Assembly: GCF_009857605.1 (NCBI RefSeq)
Contig: NZ_WWCT01000005.1
Location: forward strand, 248,001-312,000
Direction of reading: 5' to 3'
Length of the DNA stretch: 64,000 nucleotides
From: Duganella levis
GTDB lineage: Bacteria > Pseudomonadota > Gammaproteobacteria > Burkholderiales > Burkholderiaceae_D
The notes under the pieces are model-generated. The model was not told where the DNA came from. It did not search any database and worked only from the letters and a program-made list of their open reading frames with translations. This document shows, piece after piece, positions 28,501 through 36,833 of this stretch; the stretch's first letter is position 1; the number at the start of each line of letters is the position of its first letter. The position numbers were made by a program, and so were the translations under genes.

Positions 28501-30233
28501 CGCAGCGAGTGCGCCTGTTCGCGGTCGATGGTCACGCCGGCGTTATGCAGCGCCGGCAGGATGGTCGACAGCGACGGCACGCGGTCCACCGAATACAGGC
28601 GAATGCTGGTGTGGCCGTTGTCGGCATCCACCCGCACGCTGACGCGCGACGGATCGGTGTTGCGCAGGATTGCGCCCAGATCGTGGAAGGCGGCGGACGG
28701 CGTGGTGGTGGCGACGTAATCGGTCGGTAGCGTGGCGCACATCTTGCGCAGGCTGGCGCGCAGCGGCACGTCGGTGACGGCATCGGCCAGCACGGAGAAC
28801 TTGTCATGCCAGCCGTCCATCACGGCCAGCAGCGGTTGCTGGATGTCGGTTTCCAGATCCAGCGGATAGCGCGCACCATGCGCGATCAGGTAGACGCGGG
28901 CCAGCGGGCCATCAGCCACCAGCGTCTGCGAGCTGACATGGTTGGCGCCGGAACTGGCCTGCAAAGCCTTGGCCAACGCCGAACCGACGCTTGCGCTGTA
29001 ACGCTCACGTGGCAGGTAGACCAGCACGTTCAGGTGACGCGCATAGACGTCGCGGCGGGCGAACACTTTCGCGCGCGGCTGCTTGTACAGCGAGACCACG
29101 GCGCCGCATACTTCGGCCAGCCATTCCGGATCGGCTTCCAGCGCTTCGGTGCGCGGCAGCGATTCGAGGATCTCGACGAACTTCTCGGCGCGGAAGCCTT
29201 CCTGGCGCACGCCGGCGATGCTCAGCACGCGCGCCACGCGGCCACGCGCGAACGGCAGGCGGTTCAGCGGCGTCGAGGTGGCGGCGCGGGTAAACAGGCC
29301 CACGAAGCAGTATTCACCGAGGATCGCGCCTTGCGCGTCGGTGCGGCGGATGCCGATGAAGTCCAGTTGCTGGTCGCGGTGCAGCGTGCCTTCCACGTCG
29401 GCTTTGACGATGGACAGCGTGTGGCCGCGCTTGGACAGCGTATCGAAATCGCCAGGGATATTGGCCAGGCAGGTGCCGTACACCGGATGCGAGGTGTCCT
29501 GCAGCACGCCGATGCGGCTAGGGATGTCACGCTCCAGTTCACGCACGCCCGGCTTGACGGCGTAGTAGGCGTAGCCGAACGGCTCGAAGCCTTCGGTCTT
29601 GGCCCATTCGAGGAAGGCGGCGACTTCCTTGCCTTCTTCACCATGCGATGCGGCTTCCGCGCCGATACGGCTGAATTGTTCCAGCATGGCGGCGCGGTCG
29701 CGGCGCACCACGGCGGCGTCGCGCGACACCATGACGATGCGTTCTTCCAGCATGCCGATTTCCGCTTCCGGCAAATCTTCCGACAGCAGCACCAGCACAT
29801 ACGATTCCAGCTTGGCGCCAGGCTCGCCAACCGCCGTCACCACGCCATCGGCGTTGCGCGTCACCGGCAGCACCGTATTGAGCACGTTGTTGGCGCTCAC
29901 CCGCAGCTTGCGCATGGCCATGACGATCGAGTCCACCAGATACGGCATGTCATCGTTCAGGATCAGCAGCGCGGTCGCCATGCCGCCGCGGCCATCGTCG
30001 TAGCGCAAGCGGGCGATTTGCGCGCCGCTGGCGGTACGCTTGGCTGCCTGCACAAAACCGCCCCACAACACCATCGCCAGACTGGCTGGCGCAATGCCGG
30101 CCAGGTCTTCATCGTCCAGTGACTTCAGCCAGGCGGCGATCAGTTCCGCGACCTTGGCATCGTCGCCCGGCGACATGCTTGCCTTGACCTGATCCAGTGT
30201 TTGATTGCGCAAGTCTTGTGGGGTTGGTTTCAT
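25515..30233 (-). CDS. gdhB: NAD-specific glutamate dehydrogenase, large (180-kDa) type
   Basis: A 1572-residue catabolic dehydrogenase: glutamate + NAD to 2-oxoglutarate + ammonia + NADH. N-terminal regulatory regions cover about residues 1-700 and the catalytic core follows ([43 protein letters not shown] with the catalytic Lys, [16 protein letters not shown]). Start chosen at 30233 because GGAGAAG precedes it; upstream in-frame codons overlap the astB stop. The gene lies between astB and astE. In Pseudomonas aeruginosa gdhB is regulated by ArgR but lies elsewhere, so its place inside the AST operon is notable. It may be allosterically controlled by arginine, as in P. aeruginosa. Confidence 0.95.
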   Translation of the reverse strand: [1572 protein letters not shown]

Positions 30234-30310
30234 CTTTTGCTTCTCCAATACGTTATAGGTATCTTGTGTTGCAATCGCCGCGCCGGCTTGTGGCTGCACG
30301 GCGTTTATTA

Positions 30311-31648
30311 TCAAAAATCGTAGAGTCCTGGCAGCCCCAGAATGCGGCTCAGCTCCTCCAACGCATTATGCACTTCTATCGCCAGTTGTGGGTCTGCCAG
30401 ATCGGCAGGGGCCAGGCGGTCGCGGTAGTGTTTTTCCACCCACGCCACCAGCGTGTGATACAGCGCCTCGGTCATCACCACGCCTTGATGCATGGCGGCG
30501 GCTTCGGCGTCGGTCAACGCCACGCGCAAACGCAGGCACGCAGGCCCGCCGCCGTTACGCATCGACTGGCGCAGGTCGAAATGTATCAGTTCATCGATCG
30601 CGCTGCCGCCCGCCACAAGGCCATCCAGATACGCGGCCACGGAAGCGACTTCCTGGCACTCCTGCGGAATCACCAGTGCCATCTTGCCATCGGCCTTGCT
30701 CAGCAGCTGGCTGTTGAAAAGATAACTGGCCACGGCATCGGCCACCGGTACGCGCGCGGTATCGACGCGGATCGCGTTCAGGTCCGCGCCGACGCCGGCG
30801 AGCGCACGGCGCAGTTGATCGAGCGCGCCTGCCTCGTCGGCGAATGCCTGCTCGTGGTAGAACAGGGCATTGGCGTTACCTACCGCGATCACGTCGTTAT
30901 GAAACACGCCTTGATCGATGACGTCGGGATTCTGCTGGATGTAGACGGTGCGCCCGGCCGACAGGCCATGCAGGCGCGCCACTGCTTGCGAAGCTTCCAG
31001 CGTCTGGCGCGCCGGGTACTTCTTCGGCGCCGGTGCGGAGGCGTCGAACTCGGTGCGGCCGTAGACGAACATCTCGACGCCGCTGCTGCCGTGGTCCTTG
31101 CACAAACGCGTGTGATTGGCCGCGCCTTCGTCGCCAAAGGCCGGCGTGCCAGGAAGCGCATCGTGCACGGCAAAGTGTTTTTCATCTTTGAAGATGGCGC
31201 GCAGCGAACGCGCAGACTGCGTGTGTTCAAACGCGCGATGCAGCTTGTTGTTCAGGTTTGCGGCGGTGAAGTGCGTGCGGCCATCGGCGCTGTCGGCCGA
31301 CGGGCTGACGGTGGCGGCATTTGCGGTCCACATCGGCGAGGCCGAATACGCGCACGCCAAAATCACCGGTGATTCTTTCGCCGCCTTGGCCAGCACCTCG
31401 GCGTCCGTGCCGCTAAAGCCGATGCTGCGCAGCAGGCGGAAGTTCGGACGGTCCTGCGGCGGCAGCAGCGCCTGGCCGAAGCCGCGTGCCGCCAGTGCGC
31501 GCATCTTGGCCAGGCCTTGCAGCGCGGCCAGCTTGGGATTGGAGGCGCTCTTGACGTTGCTGAACGAGGCGACGTTACCGAACGACAGGCCGGCGTAGTT
31601 GTGCGATGGGCCTACCAGGCCGTCGAAGTTGAATTCGCGTGCGGACAT
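30311..31648 (-). CDS. astB: N-succinylarginine dihydrolase
   Basis: Second AST step: hydrolyses N-succinylarginine to N-succinylornithine, two ammonia and CO2. The 445-residue protein has the full family N-terminus ([20 protein letters not shown]), a His-rich middle and the catalytic Cys in [12 protein letters not shown] near residue 367. It follows astD by 12 bases and is followed by gdhB after a 77-base gap. Confidence 0.96.
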   Translation of the reverse strand: MSAREFNFDGLVGPSHNYAGLSFGNVASFSNVKSASNPKLAALQGLAKMRALAARGFGQALLPPQDRPNFRLLRSIGFSGTDAEVLAKAAKESPVILACAYSASPMWTANAATVSPSADSADGRTHFTAANLNNKLHRAFEHTQSARSLRAIFKDEKHFAVHDALPGTPAFGDEGAANHTRLCKDHGSSGVEMFVYGRTEFDASAPAPKKYPARQTLEASQAVARLHGLSAGRTVYIQQNPDVIDQGVFHNDVIAVGNANALFYHEQAFADEAGALDQLRRALAGVGADLNAIRVDTARVPVADAVASYLFNSQLLSKADGKMALVIPQECQEVASVAAYLDGLVAGGSAIDELIHFDLRQSMRNGGGPACLRLRVALTDAEAAAMHQGVVMTEALYHTLVAWVEKHYRDRLAPADLADPQLAIEVHNALEELSRILGLPGLYDF

Positions 31649-31660
31649 GAGGTGCTGCCT

Positions 31661-33142
31661 TTAGAAGTGCATGCCCGGCGAAAGCTTCGCTGGCATTTCA
31701 AGTACGTTGTTCTCAATCGATGCGACCGGATAGGCGCAGTAGTCCGCCGCGTAGTAGGCGCTTGGACGGTGATTGCCCGACTGGCCCACGCCGCCGAACG
31801 GCGCGCTGCTGGCGGCGCCGGTGGTTGGACGGTTCCAGTTGACGATGCCGGCGCGCGCGCGCACCTGGAAAATCTTCCACAGCTTTTCGTCGTTGGAGAT
31901 CAGCGCCGCGGCCAGGCCGAAGGCGGTGTTGTTGGCGGCGTCGATGGCGCTTTCAAAATCCGCCACGCGGATGATTTGCAGAAGAGGACCGAACCACTCC
32001 TCGTCGGGAATGCCTTTGGCATCGGTGACATCGACGATGCCGGCCGAAACGAAGCCGCTGTTGACGTCCAGGTGTTTCATCTCCAGCAGCAGCTTGCCGC
32101 CGCGCGCGACCAAATCGGCCTGCGCCTGCACCAAACGCTTGGCGACAGCGGCCGACACCACTGGTCCCATGAACGGCGCCGGTTCGGCGTCGGACGCGCC
32201 GACGGTCAAACGGCTGGCCACATCGACCAGACGCGCGACGATGGCGTCACCAGCCGCGCCAGCCGGCAGGATCAGACGGCGCGCGCAGGTGCAGCGCTGG
32301 CCGGCCGAGATGAAGGCCGACGAAATCGCCATGAACACGGCGGCGTCGAGTTCCTTGGCATCCCAGATCACCAGCGGGTTGTTGCCGCCCATTTCCAGCG
32401 CCAGCATCTTGCCCGGCTGGCCGCCGAATTGTTTATGCAGCGCGGTGCCGGTCTGGCAGCTGCCGGTGAACAGCACGCCGTCCAGCAGTTTGCTCTGGCC
32501 CAGCGCGATGCCGGTTTCGCGGCCGCCGTTGACCAGATTCAGCACGCCGTACGGCAGGCCGGCCTTTTCCCACAGCTGCACCGTCTTGATGGCGGTGCGC
32601 GGCGCGTATTCGCTTGGCTTGAACACCAGCGTGTTACCAGCGATCAGCGCCGGCACGATGTGTCCATTCGGCAGGTGGCCGGGGAAGTTGTAAGGACCGA
32701 ACACGCCGAACACGCCGTGCGGACGGTGACGCAGCACCGCTTCGCCATCGGCCACCTTGTTGTGCGATTCGCCGGTGCGGGCGCCGTAGGCCTGCACCGA
32801 GATATCGATCTTGTTGGCCATGGTGGCCACTTCGGTGCGCGACTCCCACAGCGGCTTGCCCACTTCTTCGGAGATCAGCAGCGCCAGCTCCTCGGCATCC
32901 TGCTTGAGCAAGTCGCGGAAGCGGGTGCAGACGGCGATGCGGTCTTCCAGCGGCGCCAGTGCCCACGCATCGAACGCGGCGCGCGCGGCGGTGGTGGCCT
33001 GCGCCACATCCACTGCGGTCGATTCGTTGCTGGACCAGGTCTGCTGGCCGGTGGCCGGATTGATGGTCACCAGTTCGGCGCCGCTGCCGGCGATCCATTC
33101 GCCGTTAATGAAGTTGCTGATGTTTGCCACGGAGTTAGCCAT
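31661..33142 (-). CDS. astD: N-succinylglutamate 5-semialdehyde dehydrogenase
   Basis: Fourth AST step: oxidises succinylglutamate semialdehyde with NAD. This 493-residue aldehyde dehydrogenase has the general base Glu in LALEMGGNNPLV (about 250) and the catalytic Cys in SAGQRCTCARRL (about 284). It overlaps the aruG gene by eight bases, with a GAGGAAG ribosome binding site inside aruG. Confidence 0.96.
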   Translation of the reverse strand: MANSVANISNFINGEWIAGSGAELVTINPATGQQTWSSNESTAVDVAQATTAARAAFDAWALAPLEDRIAVCTRFRDLLKQDAEELALLISEEVGKPLWESRTEVATMANKIDISVQAYGARTGESHNKVADGEAVLRHRPHGVFGVFGPYNFPGHLPNGHIVPALIAGNTLVFKPSEYAPRTAIKTVQLWEKAGLPYGVLNLVNGGRETGIALGQSKLLDGVLFTGSCQTGTALHKQFGGQPGKMLALEMGGNNPLVIWDAKELDAAVFMAISSAFISAGQRCTCARRLILPAGAAGDAIVARLVDVASRLTVGASDAEPAPFMGPVVSAAVAKRLVQAQADLVARGGKLLLEMKHLDVNSGFVSAGIVDVTDAKGIPDEEWFGPLLQIIRVADFESAIDAANNTAFGLAAALISNDEKLWKIFQVRARAGIVNWNRPTTGAASSAPFGGVGQSGNHRPSAYYAADYCAYPVASIENNVLEMPAKLSPGMHF

Positions 33143-34190
33143 TGTTCTTCCTCGGATTGAGAGTCAAGGTGCGCACGGTGTCGCCGCTGCGGCAATGCAG
33201 GAGCTGCTGCTCCGCTTCCGGCAGGGCGACGACGCCGTTGACCGGCATCGCCTGCGACAAAATCATGCGGAAATCTTTAAGCGTGGTGTTGGAGACCAGC
33301 ATAGGCTCGGCCGCAACGCTCTCCGGCGCGCAGGCGGAATCCCAGTCGGTCGCCGGGCCGATGTCGGCCAGCGTGCTGTCGCGCATGGCGCGCAGTTCGG
33401 ACACGCGCGCCTGCAGCACCGGGCCGGCGTCGAAAATATCGACGTAGCCTTCGAAGTACATGCCTTCCTGCTCCAGCAGGCGGCGCGCCGGCGCGGTGGA
33501 CGTATGCACCTTGCCGATGACTTCCTGCGCGTCGTCCGGCAGATAAGCCACGTACAGCGGCTGGCGCGGCATCAGTTCGGCGATGAAGGACTTCTTGCCG
33601 ACGGCGGTCAGCGCATCGACGTGGTCGAAGTCCATCTTGAAGAAGTGGCGGCCCAGCCCTTCGTAGAACGGCGAACGGCCGCTCTCCTCCTGGTAGCCGC
33701 GCATTTCGGCGATCAGCTTTTCGGTGAACAGGTGCGGGAACTGGGCGATGAACAGGAAGCGGCACTTCGACAGCAGCTTGCCGTTGTTGCCGATGCGGTA
33801 GTCCGGATGCAGGAACAGCGAACACAGTTCGGTGCTGCCGGTCAGGTCATTCGACAGGTACAGCGTGTCCATGCGGGTGAACACATCCAGCTCGCGGCTG
33901 GAGTGCACCAGCGTGCCGATGCGGTAGTTGTAAAACGGTTCGGTCAAGCCCACCGAGCCCTTGATGGCGCACACGCCGGCCAGGCGGCCGCTGTCGGTAT
34001 CCTCCATCACGAACATGTAGTCGCGCTCTTCGGGCGGGATGGTTTCGGCAAACGAGGCCACGGCGATGTTCAGGCGGTCGCCCATCATCTTCATGTCCGG
34101 CTTGAGCGTGGTCATGCCGCTGCCTACCTGGGTGGCCATCACATACAGGGCATCGAGGTCGGTGGCTTGGATTGCGCGTACAACTAGCAT
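33135..34190 (-). CDS. aruG: Arginine N-succinyltransferase, beta subunit
   Basis: One of two paralogous subunits that succinylate arginine with succinyl-CoA, the first AST step. The 351-residue protein resembles P. aeruginosa AruG: LVVRAIQATDLDALYVMA at the start, MTTLKPDMKMM, LYLSNDLTGSTELCSLFLHPDYR in the middle and EGYVDIFDAGPVLQARV near 246. The frame is open to 34307 but ATG 34190 begins the conserved sequence. It follows the alpha subunit by 14 bases and overlaps astD by eight. Confidence 0.94.
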   Translation of the reverse strand: MLVVRAIQATDLDALYVMATQVGSGMTTLKPDMKMMGDRLNIAVASFAETIPPEERDYMFVMEDTDSGRLAGVCAIKGSVGLTEPFYNYRIGTLVHSSRELDVFTRMDTLYLSNDLTGSTELCSLFLHPDYRIGNNGKLLSKCRFLFIAQFPHLFTEKLIAEMRGYQEESGRSPFYEGLGRHFFKMDFDHVDALTAVGKKSFIAELMPRQPLYVAYLPDDAQEVIGKVHTSTAPARRLLEQEGMYFEGYVDIFDAGPVLQARVSELRAMRDSTLADIGPATDWDSACAPESVAAEPMLVSNTTLKDFRMILSQAMPVNGVVALPEAEQQLLHCRSGDTVRTLTLNPRKNNG

Positions 34191-34204
34191 AGGGGTTCTC
34201 GTTT

Positions 34205-35242
34205 TTATATTCGGACGCAGATGACGGTATCGCCTTCGGCGATATGCAGCGCGTCCTGTACATCCAGGGACAGCGCCACGCTGAGTTGCGATTCCAGCGC
34301 CGGGCAATGCGTGATGACGACGCGGAAGTCATGTTCGGACCCGGACGACACGGCGTAGCGCAGCTGCGGCTCGCGGCCGCGGTCCGGCGTCTCGACCGAC
34401 GTGGAGACGCGGCGTTGCAGCGCGCCGGTAAAGGTGCGCAGCGAATTCTTATGCGCCTGCAGGATCGGGCCGCCGTCGAAAATGTCGATGTAGTCGTCGG
34501 CTTCGAAGCCTTCGGCGGTCAGCAGGTTGAACGCCAGCTCGCCCGATGGATGGATCTGGCCCATGGCGGCTTGCGCGTCGCCCGGCAGCAGCGGCACGTA
34601 GACCGGATAGTGCGGCATCAGTTCGACGATCAGCGTGCGGTTGCGCGCGCCGCCGATGGTGCGTTCGGCGTCGAGGAAGTCCATCTGGAAGAATTTTCGG
34701 CCCAGCGCATCCCAGAACGGCGAGCCGCCTTCGCTGTCGGTCACGCCGGCCAGCGGCACGAAGAAGCGTTCCGAAAAACGGTGCGGCGCCAGCACCGCGA
34801 ACATCAGGCGCGCGCGCGACAGCAGCGCGGCTTCCGGCGTGCCGTGTTCGCGCTCGCCGACGAAGAACGACGACAGCTGCGAGTAGCCGGTCAGCTCGGA
34901 GCACAAGGTCAACGCGTGCACGCTGTGGCTGATGTTGAGGTCACGCGAGACCTGCTGGATCACGTCGTTACGGAAGGAGAAATAGGTGCCGTTGGAGCCG
35001 GCGGCGGCAAACATGGCGGCGGTGCCGACGATCTGTTTTTCGGCCAGCGATTCCAGCACCATCAGGTAGCCCTCTTCGCTCGGGATGTCGACATGCGCGG
35101 CGAAGGAGGCGATCGACAGTTCGACCATGGCGCGGATCTTTTCGCGCGTCTTGGGCAAGGTATGCACTCCCGGCATAGGGACTGCGGACAGCGCCTCAAG
35201 CGCTGCAATATCCGCAAGTTCGACCGGACGGACTACATACAT
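34205..35242 (-). CDS. aruF: Arginine N-succinyltransferase, alpha subunit
   Basis: Partner of the next gene in the heteromeric arginine succinyltransferase. The 345-residue protein begins YVVRPVELADIAALEALS and shares MPHYPVYVPLLPGDAQAAMGQIHP and FEADDYIDIFDGGPILQAH with P. aeruginosa AruF, while being clearly distinct from the beta subunit. AAGGAG precedes its ATG. Between it and astC lies a dRS3/REP-like inverted repeat. Confidence 0.94.
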   Translation of the reverse strand: MYVVRPVELADIAALEALSAVPMPGVHTLPKTREKIRAMVELSIASFAAHVDIPSEEGYLMVLESLAEKQIVGTAAMFAAAGSNGTYFSFRNDVIQQVSRDLNISHSVHALTLCSELTGYSQLSSFFVGEREHGTPEAALLSRARLMFAVLAPHRFSERFFVPLAGVTDSEGGSPFWDALGRKFFQMDFLDAERTIGGARNRTLIVELMPHYPVYVPLLPGDAQAAMGQIHPSGELAFNLLTAEGFEADDYIDIFDGGPILQAHKNSLRTFTGALQRRVSTSVETPDRGREPQLRYAVSSGSEHDFRVVITHCPALESQLSVALSLDVQDALHIAEGDTVICVRI

Positions 35243-35267
35243 AAAAACTCCTTAGTGAACGTAAAAA

Positions 35268-35348
35268 CGTCATTCCCGCGCAAGCGGGAATCCATACTGA
35301 GCCACAACGGCCGCGTTCTATGGATTCCCCGCCTGCGCGGGAATGACG
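35268..35348. repeat. dRS3/REP-like intergenic repeat element (81 bp)
   Basis: Two inverted copies of a roughly 29-base unit face each other, with a perfect 13-base terminal repeat (CGTCATTCCCGCG). Each copy is itself a hairpin: 35272-35291 fits the Neisseria dRS3 form ATTCCC-N8-GGGAAT exactly, and 35324-35344 has N9. It lies between astC and aruF, so the operon mRNA would fold into a strong structure here, which could stabilise the astC message or reduce downstream expression. Confidence 0.75.
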
Positions 35349-35361
35349 GCAATAGTGGTAC

Positions 35362-36603
35362 TTAAGCTTTCAGCAGGCCATCCAGCGACAGGCGCAGGAT
35401 GCGGTCCGCTTCGGCGATCTGTTCGTCGGTGACGATCAGCGCCGGCGCCAGGCGCACCACGTCCATGCCGGCGATCAGCACCATCATACCGTTGGCTTCA
35501 GCGGCTTTCTGGATATCCTTCGAGCGGCCTTTCCATGCATCGGTCACTACGATACCCAGCAGCAGGCCGGCGCCGCGCACTTGCGTGAACACTTGCGGGT
35601 AGTCGCCGATCAGCTTCTCGATGGTCGCGCGCAGCTTGTTGCCGGCTTCCTTCACGCGCGCCAGGAAGGCTGGCTGGTTGATGGTTTCCAGCACGGTCAG
35701 CGCCACGGTGGCGGCCATCGGGTTGCCGCCGTAGGTGGTGCCGTGCGAACCGACGCTCAACGTGGCCGCCAGTTCGTGGGTGGTCAGCATGGCAGCGACC
35801 GGGAAGCCGTTGCCCAGCGCCTTGGCCGAGGTCAGGATGTCCGGCACGATGCCGTAGCTCATGTAGTGGAACAGCTCGCCGGTGCGGCCCATGCCGGACT
35901 GCACTTCGTCGAAGATCAGCAGTGCGCCGGTCTTGTTGCACAGGTCGCGCAGCTCTTGCAGGAATGCCTTGTCGCCCGGCACCACGCCGCCTTCGCCTTG
36001 CAGCGGCTCAACGATCACGGCGCAGACATCGTCACCGATGGCGGCGCGGGCCGATTCGATGTCGTTGTAGGTGATGTGGTCGATCGACGGTGGCAGCGGC
36101 TCGAAGCCTTCGGTGTATTTCGACTGGCCGCCGACCGACACGGTAAACAGCGTGCGGCCGTGGAACGACTGGTAGCACGAGATGATGCGCGATTTCTGCG
36201 GACCGAATTTGCCGTGGGCGTATTTACGAGCCAGCTTCAGCGCGGCTTCGTTGGCTTCGGCGCCGGAGTTGCAGAAGAAGGCGCGGTCGGCGAAGGTGGC
36301 TTCGGTCAGGGCCAGGCCCAGGCGCAGCACCGGCTCATTGGTGTAGCCATTGCCCAGGTGCCACAAGGTGTTGGCCTGGCGGGTCAGCGCCTCGACCACG
36401 ATAGGGTTGCAATGACCCAGCGCGGCCACGGCGATGCCGGAGGTGAAGTCCAGGTAGTGCTTGCCAGTCTGGTCCCACAGGTCCAGACCCGAGCCTCGGA
36501 CCGGTACCATCGCTGCCGGTGCGTAAGTCGGCACCAGGACTTCGTCAAAGGTCTGACGGGTCACAGGACGGTTGAGAGCGGTCGTATCTACTTTGGCATT
36601 CAT
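35362..36603 (-). CDS. astC: Succinylornithine transaminase / acetylornithine aminotransferase
   Basis: Third AST step: moves the delta-amino group of succinylornithine to 2-oxoglutarate. The 413-residue class-III PLP aminotransferase shows FFCNSGAEANEAALKLARKY, the PLP-contact IFDEVQSGMGRTG and the Schiff-base Lys in TSAKALGNGFP. Its position at the head of the AST operon favours AstC over biosynthetic ArgD, although such enzymes often do both. The frame is open to 36699 but AGGGA precedes the ATG at 36603. An activator-type promoter lies just upstream. Confidence 0.93.
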   Translation of the reverse strand: MNAKVDTTALNRPVTRQTFDEVLVPTYAPAAMVPVRGSGLDLWDQTGKHYLDFTSGIAVAALGHCNPIVVEALTRQANTLWHLGNGYTNEPVLRLGLALTEATFADRAFFCNSGAEANEAALKLARKYAHGKFGPQKSRIISCYQSFHGRTLFTVSVGGQSKYTEGFEPLPPSIDHITYNDIESARAAIGDDVCAVIVEPLQGEGGVVPGDKAFLQELRDLCNKTGALLIFDEVQSGMGRTGELFHYMSYGIVPDILTSAKALGNGFPVAAMLTTHELAATLSVGSHGTTYGGNPMAATVALTVLETINQPAFLARVKEAGNKLRATIEKLIGDYPQVFTQVRGAGLLLGIVVTDAWKGRSKDIQKAAEANGMMVLIAGMDVVRLAPALIVTDEQIAEADRILRLSLDGLLKA

Positions 36604-36655
36604 GGCATTCCCTATCAATATGTGGGTCATGCGCGGCACAACGCCGCGTGGACCC

Positions 36656-36684
36656 ATTATAAAAACCGGGATGCTAAAGTTCTT
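36656..36684 (-). promoter_or_regulatory. Promoter of the AST operon
   Basis: A perfect TATAAT is found at 36661-36656 on the minus strand. At 17-base spacing the -35 is AAGAAC, a poor match. The ArgR-like site just upstream reaches into this -35, the geometry expected for a class II activator. The start codon is 52 bases downstream. Confidence 0.6.
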
Positions 36685-36720
36685 TTCAAATGGCGACAAG
36701 AATTTTTACTTTTGGCCGCA
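36683..36720 (-). promoter_or_regulatory. ArgR (AraC-type) binding site upstream of astC
   Basis: On the minus strand TGTCGC (36698-36693), eight bases and AA (36684-36683) match the P. aeruginosa ArgR half-site TGTCGC-N8-AA. A weaker half (TGCGGC, 36720-36715, with AA at 36706-36705) lies one turn-pair upstream in the same direction, as in the tandem direct-repeat ArgR sites. The proximal half overlaps the -35 region. Confidence 0.6.
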
Positions 36721-36743
36721 AAGTAAACTTGCCAGAACAACAC

Positions 36744-36832
36744 TCCGGGGTCAGGTCCGGCACTTGGACACGAGCACAGCTGTAGCGTCGCTACAGCTGT
36801 GCTCGTGTCCAAGTGCCGGACCTGACCCCGGA
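36744..36832. repeat. 89-bp palindrome with 44-bp arms and a one-base centre
   Basis: The left arm (36744-36787, starting TCCGGGGTCAGGTCC) is an exact reverse complement of the right arm (36789-36832) around a single T at 36788. It ends one base from the argR stop codon and lies about 46 bases upstream of the TGTCGC site. No T run follows on either strand, so it is not an ordinary terminator. The perfection suggests a recently inserted mobile palindrome such as a REP/RAYT-type or MITE element. Confidence 0.9.
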
Positions 36833-36833
36833 T

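Noticed and set aside
33135..35242. The two adjacent arginine succinyltransferase genes as an unusual duplication
   Set aside because: They match the separate AruF and AruG subunits known from Pseudomonas, which occur together normally.
36744..36832. The long palindrome as an argR terminator
   Set aside because: No T run follows on either strand and the stem is far longer than any normal terminator; kept as a repeat element.
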